Assembly (NCBI GenBank): GCA_963748205.1
Contig: CAVVIB010000021.1
Coordinates: 62,001 to 126,000, forward strand
Length of the DNA: 64,000 bases
DNA from: JAIBJN01 sp963748205
GTDB taxonomy: Bacteria > Actinomycetota > Thermoleophilia > Gaiellales > Gaiellaceae
Reading direction: 5' to 3'
In this document: in pieces, positions 42,654-52,084 of the stretch
Position numbering within the stretch: position 1 is the first letter of the stretch
How the letters are laid out: the number at the start of each line of letters is the position of its first letter
Program-made: the position numbers and the translations under genes
The notes under the pieces: generated by a model
Databases searched by the model: none
The model's input: only the letters and a program-made list of their open reading frames with translations
What the model was told of the DNA's origin: nothing

Positions 42654-42931
42654 GTGCGGGCTCGACTGACGTTCTGGGCCTGGGCGGCGCTCGCCGCACT
42701 GTTCGTCGCGATCGGCTCGGGTTTGATCTGGTCGGCGTACCAGCGGAACGTCGGATGACAGCGTCCCGCGCGACCAGCTCCAGCGACTACGGCACGATCC
42801 AGCTGGGCCCCAGCATCTTCTCGTCCGGCGAGGAGTTCGACCCGACGCTCTGGTACGCGGCCGGAACGGGCCTGATCCTCGCCGCCGCCGGCTCGATCAC
42901 GGTCGCGGCCCGCCTGCGCGCCCGGTCCTGA
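42654..42931 (+). CDS. one or two small membrane peptides
   Basis: GTG 42654 gives a 34-aa single-helix peptide (TFWAWAALAALFVAIGSGLI) ending at TGA 42756-42758. ATG 42755 overlaps that stop (ATGA) and gives a 58-aa peptide with a polar start and a helix (LWYAAGTGLILAAAGSITVA). Either they are two coupled genes or one two-helix protein of about 92 aa interrupted by a missing base; the loop GTIQLGPSIFSSGEEFDPTL would then lie outside the cell. Function unknown. Follows the antiporter by 18 nt. Confidence 0.45.
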
Positions 42932-42939
42932 CGTCCGCG

Positions 42940-42956
42940 GGGGTTCGGTTAACCCC
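42940..42956 (+). terminator. hairpin after the antiporter operon
   Basis: GGGGTT-CGGTT-AACCCC, six perfect pairs, 8 nt after the last stop. Could end the antiporter transcript; no T run. Confidence 0.4.
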
Positions 42957-43045
42957 ACCTCACGGCTCGCGCTCGCCTCATTGCGCAGCGATGGCGCCGG
43001 TTGGAACGATGGCGTGCACCCAAGCGCCCCAGGAGGTCCGTAGAG

Positions 43046-43819
43046 TTGACGACCATGGAGACAGACACCCAGCAGTCAGCGCAAAGCACGAACGGCGCCG
43101 TCGTCACGGCGCACGACGTCGTCCGCGTCTACGGCGAGGGCGACACGGCGGTACGGGCACTGTGCGGAGTCTCGCTCGACGTCGAGCGCGGCAAGCTCAC
43201 CGCCGTCATGGGGCCCTCGGGCTCCGGCAAGTCGACCCTCATGCACATCCTCGCCGGGCTCGATCGTCCGACCGAGGGGGACGTCGAGATCGACGGGACG
43301 CCCATCGCCAAGCTCGGCGACACAGAGCTGACGAAGCTCCGGCGCGAGCACATCGGCTTCGTCTTCCAGTTCTTCAACCTCCTCCCCATGCTCACCGCCG
43401 AGGAGAACATCCTTCTCCCGCTCGAGCTCGCCGGCGGCAAGATCGACAAGGACTGGACGAACTCCGTCATCGAGCGCGTCGGCCTGTCCGACCGCAAGAC
43501 GCACCGCCCCTCCGAGCTCTCCGGCGGCCAGCAGCAGCGCGTCGCGATCGCGCGGGCACTCGTGTCCAAGCCCACGGTCGTCTTCGCGGACGAGCCCACC
43601 GGCAACCTGGACTCCACGACGAGCCAGGAGATCCTGGAGCTTCTGCGCGAGTCGGTCGAGAACCTCGGCCAGACCTTCGTCATGGTCTCGCACGATCCGA
43701 ATGCGACCGCGATCTCGGACAGGACGCTCTTCCTCGCGGACGGGCTCATCGTCAAGGAACTCGGCAAGGCGAGCGCCCATGACGTCCTCGAGGCGATGGA
43801 GGAAGTGAGCCGCCTGTGA
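43046..43819 (+). CDS. ABC transporter ATPase, MacB/LolD-like
   Basis: 257 aa. Walker A GPSGSGKST, Q-loop FVFQFFNLLPMLTAEENILL, signature ELSGGQQQRVAIARAL, Walker B VVFADEPTGNLD and a final His in MVSHDPNATAISD: the canonical MacB/LolD-type cassette that powers FtsX-like permeases. TTG 43046 is preferred because AGGAGG (43031-43036) lies 9 nt upstream; ATG 43055, three codons later, is the alternative. The stop overlaps the permease start (GTGA), so the two are one unit. Confidence 0.93.
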   Translation: MTTMETDTQQSAQSTNGAVVTAHDVVRVYGEGDTAVRALCGVSLDVERGKLTAVMGPSGSGKSTLMHILAGLDRPTEGDVEIDGTPIAKLGDTELTKLRREHIGFVFQFFNLLPMLTAEENILLPLELAGGKIDKDWTNSVIERVGLSDRKTHRPSELSGGQQQRVAIARALVSKPTVVFADEPTGNLDSTTSQEILELLRESVENLGQTFVMVSHDPNATAISDRTLFLADGLIVKELGKASAHDVLEAMEEVSRL

Positions 43820-46395
43820 TTCGCGTCGCCCTCAGAGGCCTCCTCGGCCGCAAGCTGCGGGCGATCCTGACGGCGCTCGCGATCATCCTCGGTGTCGCGA
43901 TGATGAGCGGCACCTACGTCCTCACGGACACGATCGACAAGGCCTTCTCGACCATCTTCGACGAGTCCTACGCGGGCACCGACGTGGTCGTGTCCGGAAG
44001 GGGCGCCGACATCGACTTCCAGGGGACCTCCGCCACCGCGCCACCCGTCGACGAGTCGCTCGTCGACGACGTTCGCGCGTTGCCGGACGTCGAGGCGGCG
44101 AGCGGCAGCGTCTCCGACGAGACGAACACCAAGATCATCGGCTCGGACGGAAAGGCCATCAACACGCAGGGCGCCCCCAGCCTCGGCTTCGGCATCGATC
44201 CGAGCCCGGAGGCCCAACGCTTCAACCCGCTCAACCTCGTGGAGGGCACCTGGGCCGACGCCGACGGCGAGGTTGTGATCGACGCCGGGACGGCCGACCG
44301 AGAGGACTACGCGATCGGCGACACGATCGAGATCTCGACGATCCAGCCCAAGCAGGATTTCGAGATCACGGGCATCGCCAAGTTCGGTGACGTCGACTCG
44401 CTCGGCACCGCGACCTTCGCCATCTTCAACCTTCCGACGGCGCAGAAGCTCCTCGACCGCGAAGGCCAGGTCGACTCCATCTCCGTGGCCGGAGTCGACG
44501 GCACGACGCCCGAGCAGCTGATCAACGAGATCCAGCCGATTCTCCCCGCCGACGCGCAGGTTCGCTCCGGTGCGGTGGAGGCGCAGGAGGACAAGGACGA
44601 GATCAGCGAGTTCACGAGCTTCATCGAGTACTTCCTGCTCGCGTTCGCCGGCATCGCGCTCTTCGTCGGTGCCTTCGTCATCTTCAACACGCTCTCGATC
44701 ACGGTCGCTCAGCGCACCCGGGAGTTCGCGACCATGCGGACCGTGGGCGCCAGCCGCCGACAGATCCTCTGGTCGGTGATCGTCGAGGCGCTCACGATCG
44801 GGATCATCGCCTCGGTGATCGGCCTGTTCGTGGGCTTCGGCCTGGCCCTCGGGCTGAACGAGCTTTTCAAGGCGCTCGACCTCGAGCTCCCGACCGCGAA
44901 CATGGTCTACGCCACGCGCACGATCGTCGTCTCGCTCCTCGTCGGGACGATCATCACGCTCATCGCGGGGCTCTTCCCGGCCATCCGCGCAACCCGCGTG
45001 CCTCCGATCGCGGCGGTGCGTGAGGGGTACACGCTGCCGAAGTCGCGGCTGTCGCCCTTCGTCCCGTACATCGCGGTCGCGGTGATCGGGCTCTCGCTCT
45101 TCCTGCTCGGATACTCGATGTTCAAGGACGACCTCGACACCGCTTCGCGGCTGCTCTCCATCGCGGGCGGCGTGATCCTCCTGTTCATCGGCGTGGCCAT
45201 GATCTCGTCACGTCTCGTCCGCCCGCTGGCCGCGATCGTCGGCCTGCCGGCGCGGGCGATCGGGGGCGCCGCCGGGAAGCTCGCGCGCGGAAACTCCGTG
45301 CGGAACCCCGGCCGAACTGCCTCCACGGCAGCTGCGCTGATGATCGGGATCGCGCTCGTCACGTTCGTCGCGGTGCTCGCCAACGGGATGAAGGCGTCGA
45401 ACCGCGAAGCCATCGAGGATCAGGTGGCAGCGGACTACGTCGTGACCGCCCAGGACGGGTTCACCCCGTTCGTCGCGGCGGCGGGCGACGCGATCGCCGG
45501 CTCCCCCGACGCTGAGGTTGTCGCGAACGTGCGCTCGGATCTCGGCAAGGTCGACGATGCCTCCACCTACGTGACCGGCATCGACCCGCAGACCATCCTC
45601 CAGACCTACAACTTCGACTGGAAGGAAGGCGACGACTCGGTCGTCCAGAACCTCACCAACGACCAGGTGATCGTCGACGCGAAGTTCGCCGAGGACCACG
45701 ACATCGCCGTCGGCGACACGATCAGCATTCTCACGCCGTCGGGCGAGACGCTCGAGCAGCAGGTCGTCGGCCTCTACGAGCCGCCGCCCTTCTACCCGCT
45801 GCTCGGCGGTGTGTCCGTGACGACCGAGACCTTCGACTCGGCGTACGACCGCCCGCGGAACCAGTTCACATTCGTGAACGTCCCGAACGGCGCTTCGACT
45901 GCGACGACCGCGTCGCTCGAAACGGCGGTTGCCGACTTCCCCGACGCGAAGATCCAGACGCGCGAGGACTGGATCACGCAGCAGGACGAGGACTTCAACC
46001 AGTTCCTCGTCATGCTCTACGTCCTGCTCGCCCTCTCCGTGATCGTGAGCATCTTCGGCATGGTCAACACGCTCGTCCTCTCGGTCTACGAGCGGACGCG
46101 CGAGCTCGGGATGCTCCGCGCGGTCGGGATGACGAAGCGTCAGGCCCGGCGCATGGTGCGGCACGAGAGCGTGATCACGGCGCTGATCGGCGCCGCGCTC
46201 GGACTGCCGCTCGGCATCTTCCTCGCCGCGCTCGTGACGCGGGCGCTGCAGGAGTTCGACGTCCGCTTCTCGATCCCGTGGGGCCAGCTGGTCGTCTTCG
46301 CGATCATCGCGGTGATCGTCGGGATCCTGGCGGCGATCATGCCCGCCCGCCGCGCGGCGAAGCTGAACGTTCTCCGCGCGCTCCAGTACGAGTAA
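43816..46395 (+). CDS. FtsX-like ABC permease with two extracellular domains
   Basis: 859 aa. N-terminal helix (ILTALAIILGVAMMSGTYVL), a MacB-like periplasmic-type domain (about 40-260), three helices (FIEYFLLAFAGIALFVGAFV, TIGIIASVIGLFVGFGLALG, VSLLVGTIITLIAGLFPAIR), another membrane region, a second extracellular domain (about 530-720) and three more helices ending ARRAAKLNVLRALQYE. Two FtsX domains in one chain allow it to work as a homodimer-independent pair. Probably exports or shears lipids or peptides mechanically. Followed by a strong terminator. Confidence 0.92.
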   Translation: MIRVALRGLLGRKLRAILTALAIILGVAMMSGTYVLTDTIDKAFSTIFDESYAGTDVVVSGRGADIDFQGTSATAPPVDESLVDDVRALPDVEAASGSVSDETNTKIIGSDGKAINTQGAPSLGFGIDPSPEAQRFNPLNLVEGTWADADGEVVIDAGTADREDYAIGDTIEISTIQPKQDFEITGIAKFGDVDSLGTATFAIFNLPTAQKLLDREGQVDSISVAGVDGTTPEQLINEIQPILPADAQVRSGAVEAQEDKDEISEFTSFIEYFLLAFAGIALFVGAFVIFNTLSITVAQRTREFATMRTVGASRRQILWSVIVEALTIGIIASVIGLFVGFGLALGLNELFKALDLELPTANMVYATRTIVVSLLVGTIITLIAGLFPAIRATRVPPIAAVREGYTLPKSRLSPFVPYIAVAVIGLSLFLLGYSMFKDDLDTASRLLSIAGGVILLFIGVAMISSRLVRPLAAIVGLPARAIGGAAGKLARGNSVRNPGRTASTAAALMIGIALVTFVAVLANGMKASNREAIEDQVAADYVVTAQDGFTPFVAAAGDAIAGSPDAEVVANVRSDLGKVDDASTYVTGIDPQTILQTYNFDWKEGDDSVVQNLTNDQVIVDAKFAEDHDIAVGDTISILTPSGETLEQQVVGLYEPPPFYPLLGGVSVTTETFDSAYDRPRNQFTFVNVPNGASTATTASLETAVADFPDAKIQTREDWITQQDEDFNQFLVMLYVLLALSVIVSIFGMVNTLVLSVYERTRELGMLRAVGMTKRQARRMVRHESVITALIGAALGLPLGIFLAALVTRALQEFDVRFSIPWGQLVVFAIIAVIVGILAAIMPARRAAKLNVLRALQYE

Positions 46396-46406
46396 CCGGA
46401 AGCAAC

Positions 46407-46436
46407 GAGGGGCGCGGGATCACTCCCGCGCCCCTC
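46407..46436. terminator. strong bidirectional hairpin terminator
   Basis: GAGGGGCGCGGGA-TCAC-TCCCGCGCCCCTC: thirteen perfect pairs with a 4-nt loop, in the 59-bp gap between the convergent permease and dehydrogenase genes. Confidence 0.8.
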
Positions 46437-46454
46437 ATCCTTGCCCCAGGTCCC

Positions 46455-47969
46455 CTAGGGCCGGTAGATCTCGTAGATCGCGCCTGCCTGGTTGGACAGG
46501 AGGAAGAGGTTGCCGTTCGGGCCGGTGAGGATCTCGGTGACGATCCCGAAGTTCCGCCCGAAGAGCAGGCTCTCGCTCTCGACGATGTTCCACTTGCCGA
46601 TGTTGTCGGCGACGAGGTCGTTGAGCCTCGGGTCGCTGACCTTGATGCCCTTGCGGTTGTTGGTCAGCTCGAAGCGGAAGAGGTGGCCGCCCTCGAGGAA
46701 GTTCCTCGAGCCGCCCATGAACAGGTTGTTCTTGTACTCGTTCCCGAGGCCCCTGCCCTCGAGGAACCCGATCGCCGCCGGGCCGACCTCGTAGACCCAG
46801 GACAGCTCGGGGTCGCTGTAGTGCGCGCCCGGGTACATCTGCAGGCGCGACATCGCCTCGGCGGTGGTGTCCGCGAGGTTCGACGGCGGCCAGCGGTTCT
46901 GCTGGAGGCCGACGTAGCCGTTCGGCGCGAACGGGTCGTTGGTCGGCCCCGGGGTCGTCTCGATCGTCTTGAACTGCGAGACGCGCGACGCCGGGCCCAT
47001 GAACTGGATCCAGCCCGAGTTCATGCCGGACTCGACGACCTCGAGCTCGCTGAACGTGTCGTCGCCGTTCGCGGCTTCCCAGAGCCGATGGCCGACGGGA
47101 TCGAACGCCATGCCGTAGCCGTTGCGGAAGCCGTACGCGTAGATCTTCTGGATGTTCGCGCCGGCCTCGCCGCCGACCTCGGCGCCGTAGTCGTAGAACG
47201 GGTTCCAGCGGGGCGCCGTTCCGTCCGGGTTGACGCGGATGACGACGCCTGTGAAGTGGGCGTTGTCCGGCATCGGGCCGCCGAAGATGTCGTCCGCGAC
47301 CGGCGTGCCGGGCGGGCAGTTGTAGACGGTCGTCGGCCCGCAGCGGAGGTTCTGGTTCCAGCCGCGGCGCCCGGTGTCGCCGATGAAGATGTAGAGCTTG
47401 CCGTCGGGCCCGATGCGGAGCACGCCGCCGTCGTGGTTGCCCGCCGCGTTCTGCGCCGGGCCGGGCGTTGCCGGCACCGCCGGCTGCGCAGCCCGGAGCA
47501 TGATCACGTTCTGGTCGAACATCAGCGTCGAGCCGTTCCAGACGTAGCGGTCGACGCGGTTGCCGAGCAGCGGAACCTCGCCGTTCACGTTCGTGTCGAC
47601 CCCCGTCGAGCTCTGGGTCCAGTACAGGTAGACCCAGCCGTTGACGCGGAACCTGCGGTCGAGCGCCATGCCGAGCAGGCCGCGCTCCGAGTTCGAGTTG
47701 ACGGCCAGGTCGAGCACGGGATCGGGCAGCAAGGCGCCGTTCAGGACGCGGCGAACCTGCCCGTTGGCCTTCTGGTTGACGAGGATGTCGTTCTCGCCGA
47801 TGAAGGCCATCCCGGTCGGCTGGCTCAGGCCCGACGCCGCCGTGCGGACGGCGAGATCGGGGTCGAGCACCTCGGGCGGTCCCGTCTGGGCCAGTGCGGC
47901 CTGCGGCAGGACCAGCGCACCGAGAATCGCCAGCAGCGTCAGCCGCCGGCTCATGCGATGTGCACTCAT
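46455..47969 (-). CDS. secreted PQQ-dependent sugar dehydrogenase family protein
   Basis: 504 aa. Signal peptide RLTLLAILGALVLPQAALAQ with an ALAQ cleavage site. Propeller blocks: TAASGLSQPTGMAFIGENDI, NSERGLLGMALDRRF, AGNHDGGVLRIGPDGKLYIF (catalytic His region), YGFRNGYGMAFDPVGHRLWE and LTGPNGNLFLLSNQAGAIYE. It lacks the lipobox of the paralogue at 26.7 kb and is some 130 aa longer, with insertions between blades. ATG 47969 is chosen for the GGAGGAG 2-8 nt upstream. Oxidises aldoses in relatives; here the substrate and PQQ source are unknown. Confidence 0.88.
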   Translation of the reverse strand: MSAHRMSRRLTLLAILGALVLPQAALAQTGPPEVLDPDLAVRTAASGLSQPTGMAFIGENDILVNQKANGQVRRVLNGALLPDPVLDLAVNSNSERGLLGMALDRRFRVNGWVYLYWTQSSTGVDTNVNGEVPLLGNRVDRYVWNGSTLMFDQNVIMLRAAQPAVPATPGPAQNAAGNHDGGVLRIGPDGKLYIFIGDTGRRGWNQNLRCGPTTVYNCPPGTPVADDIFGGPMPDNAHFTGVVIRVNPDGTAPRWNPFYDYGAEVGGEAGANIQKIYAYGFRNGYGMAFDPVGHRLWEAANGDDTFSELEVVESGMNSGWIQFMGPASRVSQFKTIETTPGPTNDPFAPNGYVGLQQNRWPPSNLADTTAEAMSRLQMYPGAHYSDPELSWVYEVGPAAIGFLEGRGLGNEYKNNLFMGGSRNFLEGGHLFRFELTNNRKGIKVSDPRLNDLVADNIGKWNIVESESLLFGRNFGIVTEILTGPNGNLFLLSNQAGAIYEIYRP

Positions 47970-48118
47970 CTCTCCTCCTCCAGGGACATGACTCCGACTA
48001 ACTGCGACGGACAAGTGCGGCTCGTGCCGCGCGCTGGACGCGGCCCCGTTTGCCTCCCTTCTCCCCCGACCGCCACTACGCGACGGAAGGGAAAGCGGTT
48101 TCTTCTCTCGGAGGAGCC

Positions 48119-49195
48119 CTAGTAGGGCGTGGGCGCGTCGGCGCGAACGTCGACGGCCTCGGGAGCCCCGGCGAGCGACTGCGGGATCAGCTCGACGGCT
48201 CGTTCGACGTCCTCGGCGGAGACGTCGAGGTGCGTGACCGCGCGCAGGACGTTCTTGCGCGACCCGAAGGAGAGCAGCACGCCCCCTGCGCGCATGCGCG
48301 CGACGGCGTCGTCGGCGCCCAGACCGAGCGCGCCTGCGTCGAGGAGCACGAAGTTCGTCTCCACCTGGTCGACGTCGACCGGCATCCCGGCGGCAGCCAG
48401 GCCCTCGGCCAGCCGCCTCGCGTTCGCGTGGTCCTCGGCGAGCCGCTGCACGTGGTGGTCGAGCGCGTAGACCCCGGCGGCGGCGACGATCCCTGCCTGG
48501 CGCATCGCGCCGCCGAAGAGGTGCTTGAATCTGCGCGCCTTCGCCATGCGCTCGCGCGAGCCGGCGATCAGGGCGCCGAGCGGGCAGCCGAGCCCCTTGG
48601 AGAGGCAGAGCGCCACCGTGTCGAACTCGCGGCCGTACTCGTCGGCGGGCGTGCCACTCGCGACCGCTGCGTTCATGAGACGTGCCCCGTCGAGATGGAC
48701 GGCGAGACCGTGCGCCCGTGCCTCGGCGACGACGTCGCGCACCTGGGCCAGCGGCCAGACGCGGCCGCCGCCGGCGTTGTGTGTGTTCTCGAAGCAGAGC
48801 ACCTTCGTGGGCGCCATGTGAAGGTCGGCGGGGGGGTTGACCAGGTCGCGCACCTGCTCGGGGCCGAAGCGGCCGTCCTTCGTGCGGATCGGCTTCATCA
48901 CCAGCCCGGAGTGCACGGCGGGCCCGCCCAGCTCGTAGCGGAAGATGTGCGCCAGCTCCTCCGCGAGCACCTCGTCCCCTGGCTCGGAGAGCACGCGGAG
49001 GGCGATCTGGTTCGCCATCGTCGCGGTCGGGACGAAGACCGCTTCCTCCTGTCCGAGCAGCGCGGCGCCGCGCTCCTCGAGCGCGATCACGGTCGGGTCC
49101 TCGCGCTTCTGCTCGTCACCGACGACCGCCTCGGCGATCGCCTGCCGCATCGCAGCGGTCGGCTGCGTGAGCGTGTCCGTGCGGAGGTCGATCAC
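48119..49195 (-). CDS. ltaE: low-specificity L-threonine aldolase
   Basis: PLP enzyme cleaving threonine or allo-threonine to glycine and acetaldehyde. MIDLRTDTLTQPTAAMRQAI and VVGDEQKREDPTVIALEERG open the protein; LCFENTHNAGGGRVWPLAQV, LAVHLDGARLMNAAVASG (Asp binding PLP) and DTVALCLSKGLGCPLGALIA (Schiff-base Lys) are diagnostic. 358 aa, normal length. Third gene of marR-MFS-ltaE, coupled to the MFS gene by a GTGA overlap. It yields glycine, the substrate of the gcv operon 5 kb away on the same strand. Confidence 0.94.
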   Translation of the reverse strand: MIDLRTDTLTQPTAAMRQAIAEAVVGDEQKREDPTVIALEERGAALLGQEEAVFVPTATMANQIALRVLSEPGDEVLAEELAHIFRYELGGPAVHSGLVMKPIRTKDGRFGPEQVRDLVNPPADLHMAPTKVLCFENTHNAGGGRVWPLAQVRDVVAEARAHGLAVHLDGARLMNAAVASGTPADEYGREFDTVALCLSKGLGCPLGALIAGSRERMAKARRFKHLFGGAMRQAGIVAAAGVYALDHHVQRLAEDHANARRLAEGLAAAGMPVDVDQVETNFVLLDAGALGLGADDAVARMRAGGVLLSFGSRKNVLRAVTHLDVSAEDVERAVELIPQSLAGAPEAVDVRADAPTPY

Positions 49196-50463
49196 GCGCT
49201 CACGGTACCTGGCCGCGAAGCCAGGCGCCGCCGTGCCAGACGCCTCCCGAACACGGTCGAGGCGACTGCGGAAACGACGATCGCAGCGGCCCCTCCGACC
49301 GTGAACGCGAGCGCCGTTCCGCCCTTGGCGGCGAGCCAGCCGGCGAGCATCCCGCCCGCGGGCCCGGCGCCGTTGAAGGCGAAGAAATACAGGCCCATGA
49401 CGCGGCCCCGGAGCCGGTCGGGCGTCGCGAGCTGAAGCATCGCGTTCGAGTTCGACGTCCAGAGCGTGAAGGCGATGCCGGCGGCGAAGAGGAACGGCGC
49501 GGCGCCGACGAGCGTGGTCTGCGGCGCGAGCGCGAGCTGCGCCACCCCGAACGCCGTCGTGCCTCCGAGCAGCAGCTTCGGGCTCGTGCGCGAGATCGAC
49601 GCCGCGGTGAGGGCGCCGATCAGCGCGCCCGCTCCGAAGAACGCCGTCACGATGCCGAAGACCTCGGGCCCCTCGTTCAGCGTCTTCTTCGCGAGGACTG
49701 GGAGCAGGACGTTGAAGTTGAAGGAGAGCGTCGTCACGAGCAGGACGAGCGCCAGGACGATGCCGGCCGTCGGGACCTCGCGGAGGAACGCGAACGCCTC
49801 GCGGCTCCCCCGGATCAGCGTCGGCCGCTCGTCGCCGCGATCGAGCGGGATGAGCTCGCGCGGGCGGATGAACGCCAGGCTTGCGAGCACCGCGACGAAG
49901 CTCGCCGCGTTGAGCAGGAAGCACGCGCCGACCCCGGCCGTCGCGATGACGGCCCCGCCGAGGGCCGGCCCGATCACGCGGGTGCCGTTGAAGAGCCCGG
50001 AGTTGAGGGCGACGGCGTTCGGCAGCTCGTCGCGACCGACCATCTGGAACGTGAGCTGCTGGCGCGCCGGGTGGTCGAAGACGAGCGAGATCCCGCGCAG
50101 CCCGGTGAGGAGGTAGACCTGCCAGACCTCGACGACCCCACCCAGGGTGAGGGCTGCGAGAGCCGCCGCGAAGACCATGGAGGCCGCCTGGGTGACGATG
50201 ACAACGCGCCGCACGTCGAGCCGGTCGACGATCACGCCGCCGAAGAGCCCGAGCGCCGTCGCGGGAAGGAACTGACAGAGCATGAGGACGCCGACGGCGA
50301 CCGGCGAGTGCGTCAGCGTGAGGACGAGCCACGCGGCGGCGACGTTCTGCATCCACGTCCCGGTGACCGAGACGACTTGTCCGGCGAAGAAGATCCGGTA
50401 GTTGCGGTGCTTGCGGAGGCTCGACCAGGTGCGTCGCTGGGCGCGAAGGAACGCCGCCGTCAC
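49192..50463 (-). CDS. MFS transporter (DHA3-type)
   Basis: 423 aa, twelve helices. RIFFAGQVVSVTGTWMQNVA at the start, GLFGGVIVDRLDVRRVVIVT (motif A) between helices 2 and 3, and RLRGRVMGLYFFAFNGAGPA near helix 10 mark an MFS_3-type exporter. It sits between a MarR repressor and a threonine aldolase, overlapping each by 4 bp, so it is probably induced by the ligand of the MarR protein; efflux of an amino acid or toxic compound is inferred. Confidence 0.88.
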   Translation of the reverse strand: MTAAFLRAQRRTWSSLRKHRNYRIFFAGQVVSVTGTWMQNVAAAWLVLTLTHSPVAVGVLMLCQFLPATALGLFGGVIVDRLDVRRVVIVTQAASMVFAAALAALTLGGVVEVWQVYLLTGLRGISLVFDHPARQQLTFQMVGRDELPNAVALNSGLFNGTRVIGPALGGAVIATAGVGACFLLNAASFVAVLASLAFIRPRELIPLDRGDERPTLIRGSREAFAFLREVPTAGIVLALVLLVTTLSFNFNVLLPVLAKKTLNEGPEVFGIVTAFFGAGALIGALTAASISRTSPKLLLGGTTAFGVAQLALAPQTTLVGAAPFLFAAGIAFTLWTSNSNAMLQLATPDRLRGRVMGLYFFAFNGAGPAGGMLAGWLAAKGGTALAFTVGGAAAIVVSAVASTVFGRRLARRRLASRPGTVSA

Positions 50464-50897
50464 GCAACGTCCTCGAGCAGCTTGTTCAGCGCCGGCAACG
50501 CGGCCTCGACGCGCGCGAGCTCTTCCGGCTCGAGCCGCCGCAGGCGGTCGGCGAGCCAGGCGGTGCGCCTGCTCCTCGCGGAGCGCAGGACGCGAAGCCC
50601 GCTCTCGGTCAATTCGAGCTCGACGCGGCGCCGGTCGAGCTCGGAGCGGCGCCGGGCCACGAGGCCGGCGGCTTCGAGCCTGTCGACGTGGGAGCTCACG
50701 GCCGGCATCGAGACTCCCTCGAGCGCGGCCAGGCCCCGCACGCCGATGCCCGGGTTGGTGCGGATCGCCCAGAGGAGCGCCGCCTGCCCGCCGGTGATCC
50801 CCAGCGGCCCAAGCTCGCGGCGGAGACGTCGGTTGATGTGGAGCAGCGCCGGCCGAAGGCCGTTCGCCACCGCGACCGGATCAGTAATAGTTAACAT
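50460..50897 (-). CDS. MarR-family transcriptional regulator
   Basis: 145 aa winged helix. LRPALLHINRRLRRELGPLG forms the dimer helix, GQAALLWAIRTNPGIGVRGL and SMPAVSSHVDRLEAAGLVAR the helix-turn-helix, RRSELDRRRVELELTESGLR the wing. First gene of the marR-MFS-ltaE operon. TAGAAT (50906-50911) ends 8 nt before the ATG, and a TTAAC/GTTAA palindrome is centred on the start codon, so it probably represses its own leaderless transcript. Confidence 0.92.
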   Translation of the reverse strand: MLTITDPVAVANGLRPALLHINRRLRRELGPLGITGGQAALLWAIRTNPGIGVRGLAALEGVSMPAVSSHVDRLEAAGLVARRRSELDRRRVELELTESGLRVLRSARSRRTAWLADRLRRLEPEELARVEAALPALNKLLEDVA

Positions 50898-50911
50898 CGT
50901 TAATCATTCTA
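50891..50911 (-). promoter_or_regulatory. marR operator and leaderless promoter
   Basis: TTAAC-ATC-GTTAA (50891-50903) is a perfect 5-bp inverted repeat centred on the marR start codon. TAGAAT (minus, 50911-50906) is the -10. A dimer bound here would cover the transcription and translation start. Confidence 0.65.
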
Positions 50912-50962
50912 TCGGTCGCGCCTGACCCCACCGCATCACCCATTCGGGCTACCGTGAGGCGC

Positions 50963-51943
50963 ATGGATCTCGAGCAGGTGAAGGAAGCGCTGGCCGCGCG
51001 CGACGAGCCGACGTACCGCAGCAGCCAGGTGTGGCAGTGGGCCGCGCGCGGCGCGCCCGGCTACGAGGCGATGACGAACCTTCCGGCCGACCTGCGGCGC
51101 GAGCTCGAGGCGGGCGTCCCGTTCACCACGCTCCAGCTCGCCGAGGAGGCGCACTCGAAGGACGGCACCGTCAAGGCGCTCTTCCGCACCGCCGACGGGC
51201 ACCCGGTCGAGACAGTCCTCATGCGCTACCGGGACGGCCGGCGGTCGCTCTGCCTCTCCTCGCAGTCGGGCTGCCCCCTCACGTGCACCTTCTGCGCGAC
51301 GGGCGCGATGCGCTTCGGCCGGAACCTCACACCGTGGGAGATCCTCGACCAGGCGCTCCACTTCCGCCGCCGCGAGGAGGTCGACCATGCGGTGTTCATG
51401 GGCATGGGCGAGCCGATGCTGAACTTCGACAACGTCACGGCCGCCGCACGCCTTCTCCCCGACCTCGGCATCACGCACCGCCGCACGACGGTCTCGACGG
51501 TCGGCTGGCTGCCCGGGCTCTCGCGCTTCGTCGACGAGGTCGAGGAGCCGATCCGCCTCGCGCTCTCCCTGCACGCGGCCGATCCGGCGCTCCGCTCGAC
51601 GCTCATGCCCGTCAACGACCGCTATGCGCTCGAGGACGTGCTGAAGGAGTGCCGCCGGTACGTCGCGCTGCGCCGGCGCAAGGTGTTCGTCGAGTACGTG
51701 ATGCTCGCCGGCGTCAACGACCGCGTGGAGCAGGCCCGCGCGCTCGCGCAGACGCTGGGGACGAGGGAGTTCAAGGTCAACCTGATCCCGTACAACCCGA
51801 CCGGCGCCTTCGACGGCTCCTCGCGCAAGGCGATCGACGCGTTTGCGTCCGCCCTGCGCAGCGCGGGCGTGCCGACGACCGTCCGCCTCACCCGCGGCCG
51901 CGACATCGAGGCGGCCTGCGGCCAGCTCGCCGCGACGCGCTAG
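50963..51943 (+). CDS. rlmN: dual-specificity RNA methyltransferase RlmN
   Basis: Radical SAM enzyme methylating C2 of A2503 in 23S rRNA and A37 in some tRNAs. CPLTCTFCATG holds the 4Fe-4S cysteines (104, 108, 111). GMGEPMLNFDNVTAAARLL binds SAM; STVGWLPGLSRF, LALSLHAADPALRSTLMPVN and FKVNLIPYNPTG follow, and the C-terminal Cys (in AACGQ) is the methyl-carrying one. 326 aa. ATG 50963 is chosen because TACCGT (50950-50955) ends 7 nt upstream. Divergent from marR, sharing a 65-bp gap. Confidence 0.95.
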   Translation: MDLEQVKEALAARDEPTYRSSQVWQWAARGAPGYEAMTNLPADLRRELEAGVPFTTLQLAEEAHSKDGTVKALFRTADGHPVETVLMRYRDGRRSLCLSSQSGCPLTCTFCATGAMRFGRNLTPWEILDQALHFRRREEVDHAVFMGMGEPMLNFDNVTAAARLLPDLGITHRRTTVSTVGWLPGLSRFVDEVEEPIRLALSLHAADPALRSTLMPVNDRYALEDVLKECRRYVALRRRKVFVEYVMLAGVNDRVEQARALAQTLGTREFKVNLIPYNPTGAFDGSSRKAIDAFASALRSAGVPTTVRLTRGRDIEAACGQLAATR

Positions 51944-52084
51944 CCGCGCGCCCTTCGGCACAGAGCGTCACGAACCCGGCACGATCCGCGCGCCACACGC
52001 GCGCCTGCCGACGCTACGCTCGGGAGCGGGTGGAGGGCGCGGGCCCCGAGAGTTAGACGCGAGGCTCGAACGCCCGCCGAGGGC

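Noticed and set aside
48119..49195. Threonine aldolase extended upstream through the MFS gene as one long protein
   Set aside because: The upstream part of that frame is antisense-like Arg-rich sequence in the MFS gene; GTG 49195 before MIDLRTDT is the normal family start.
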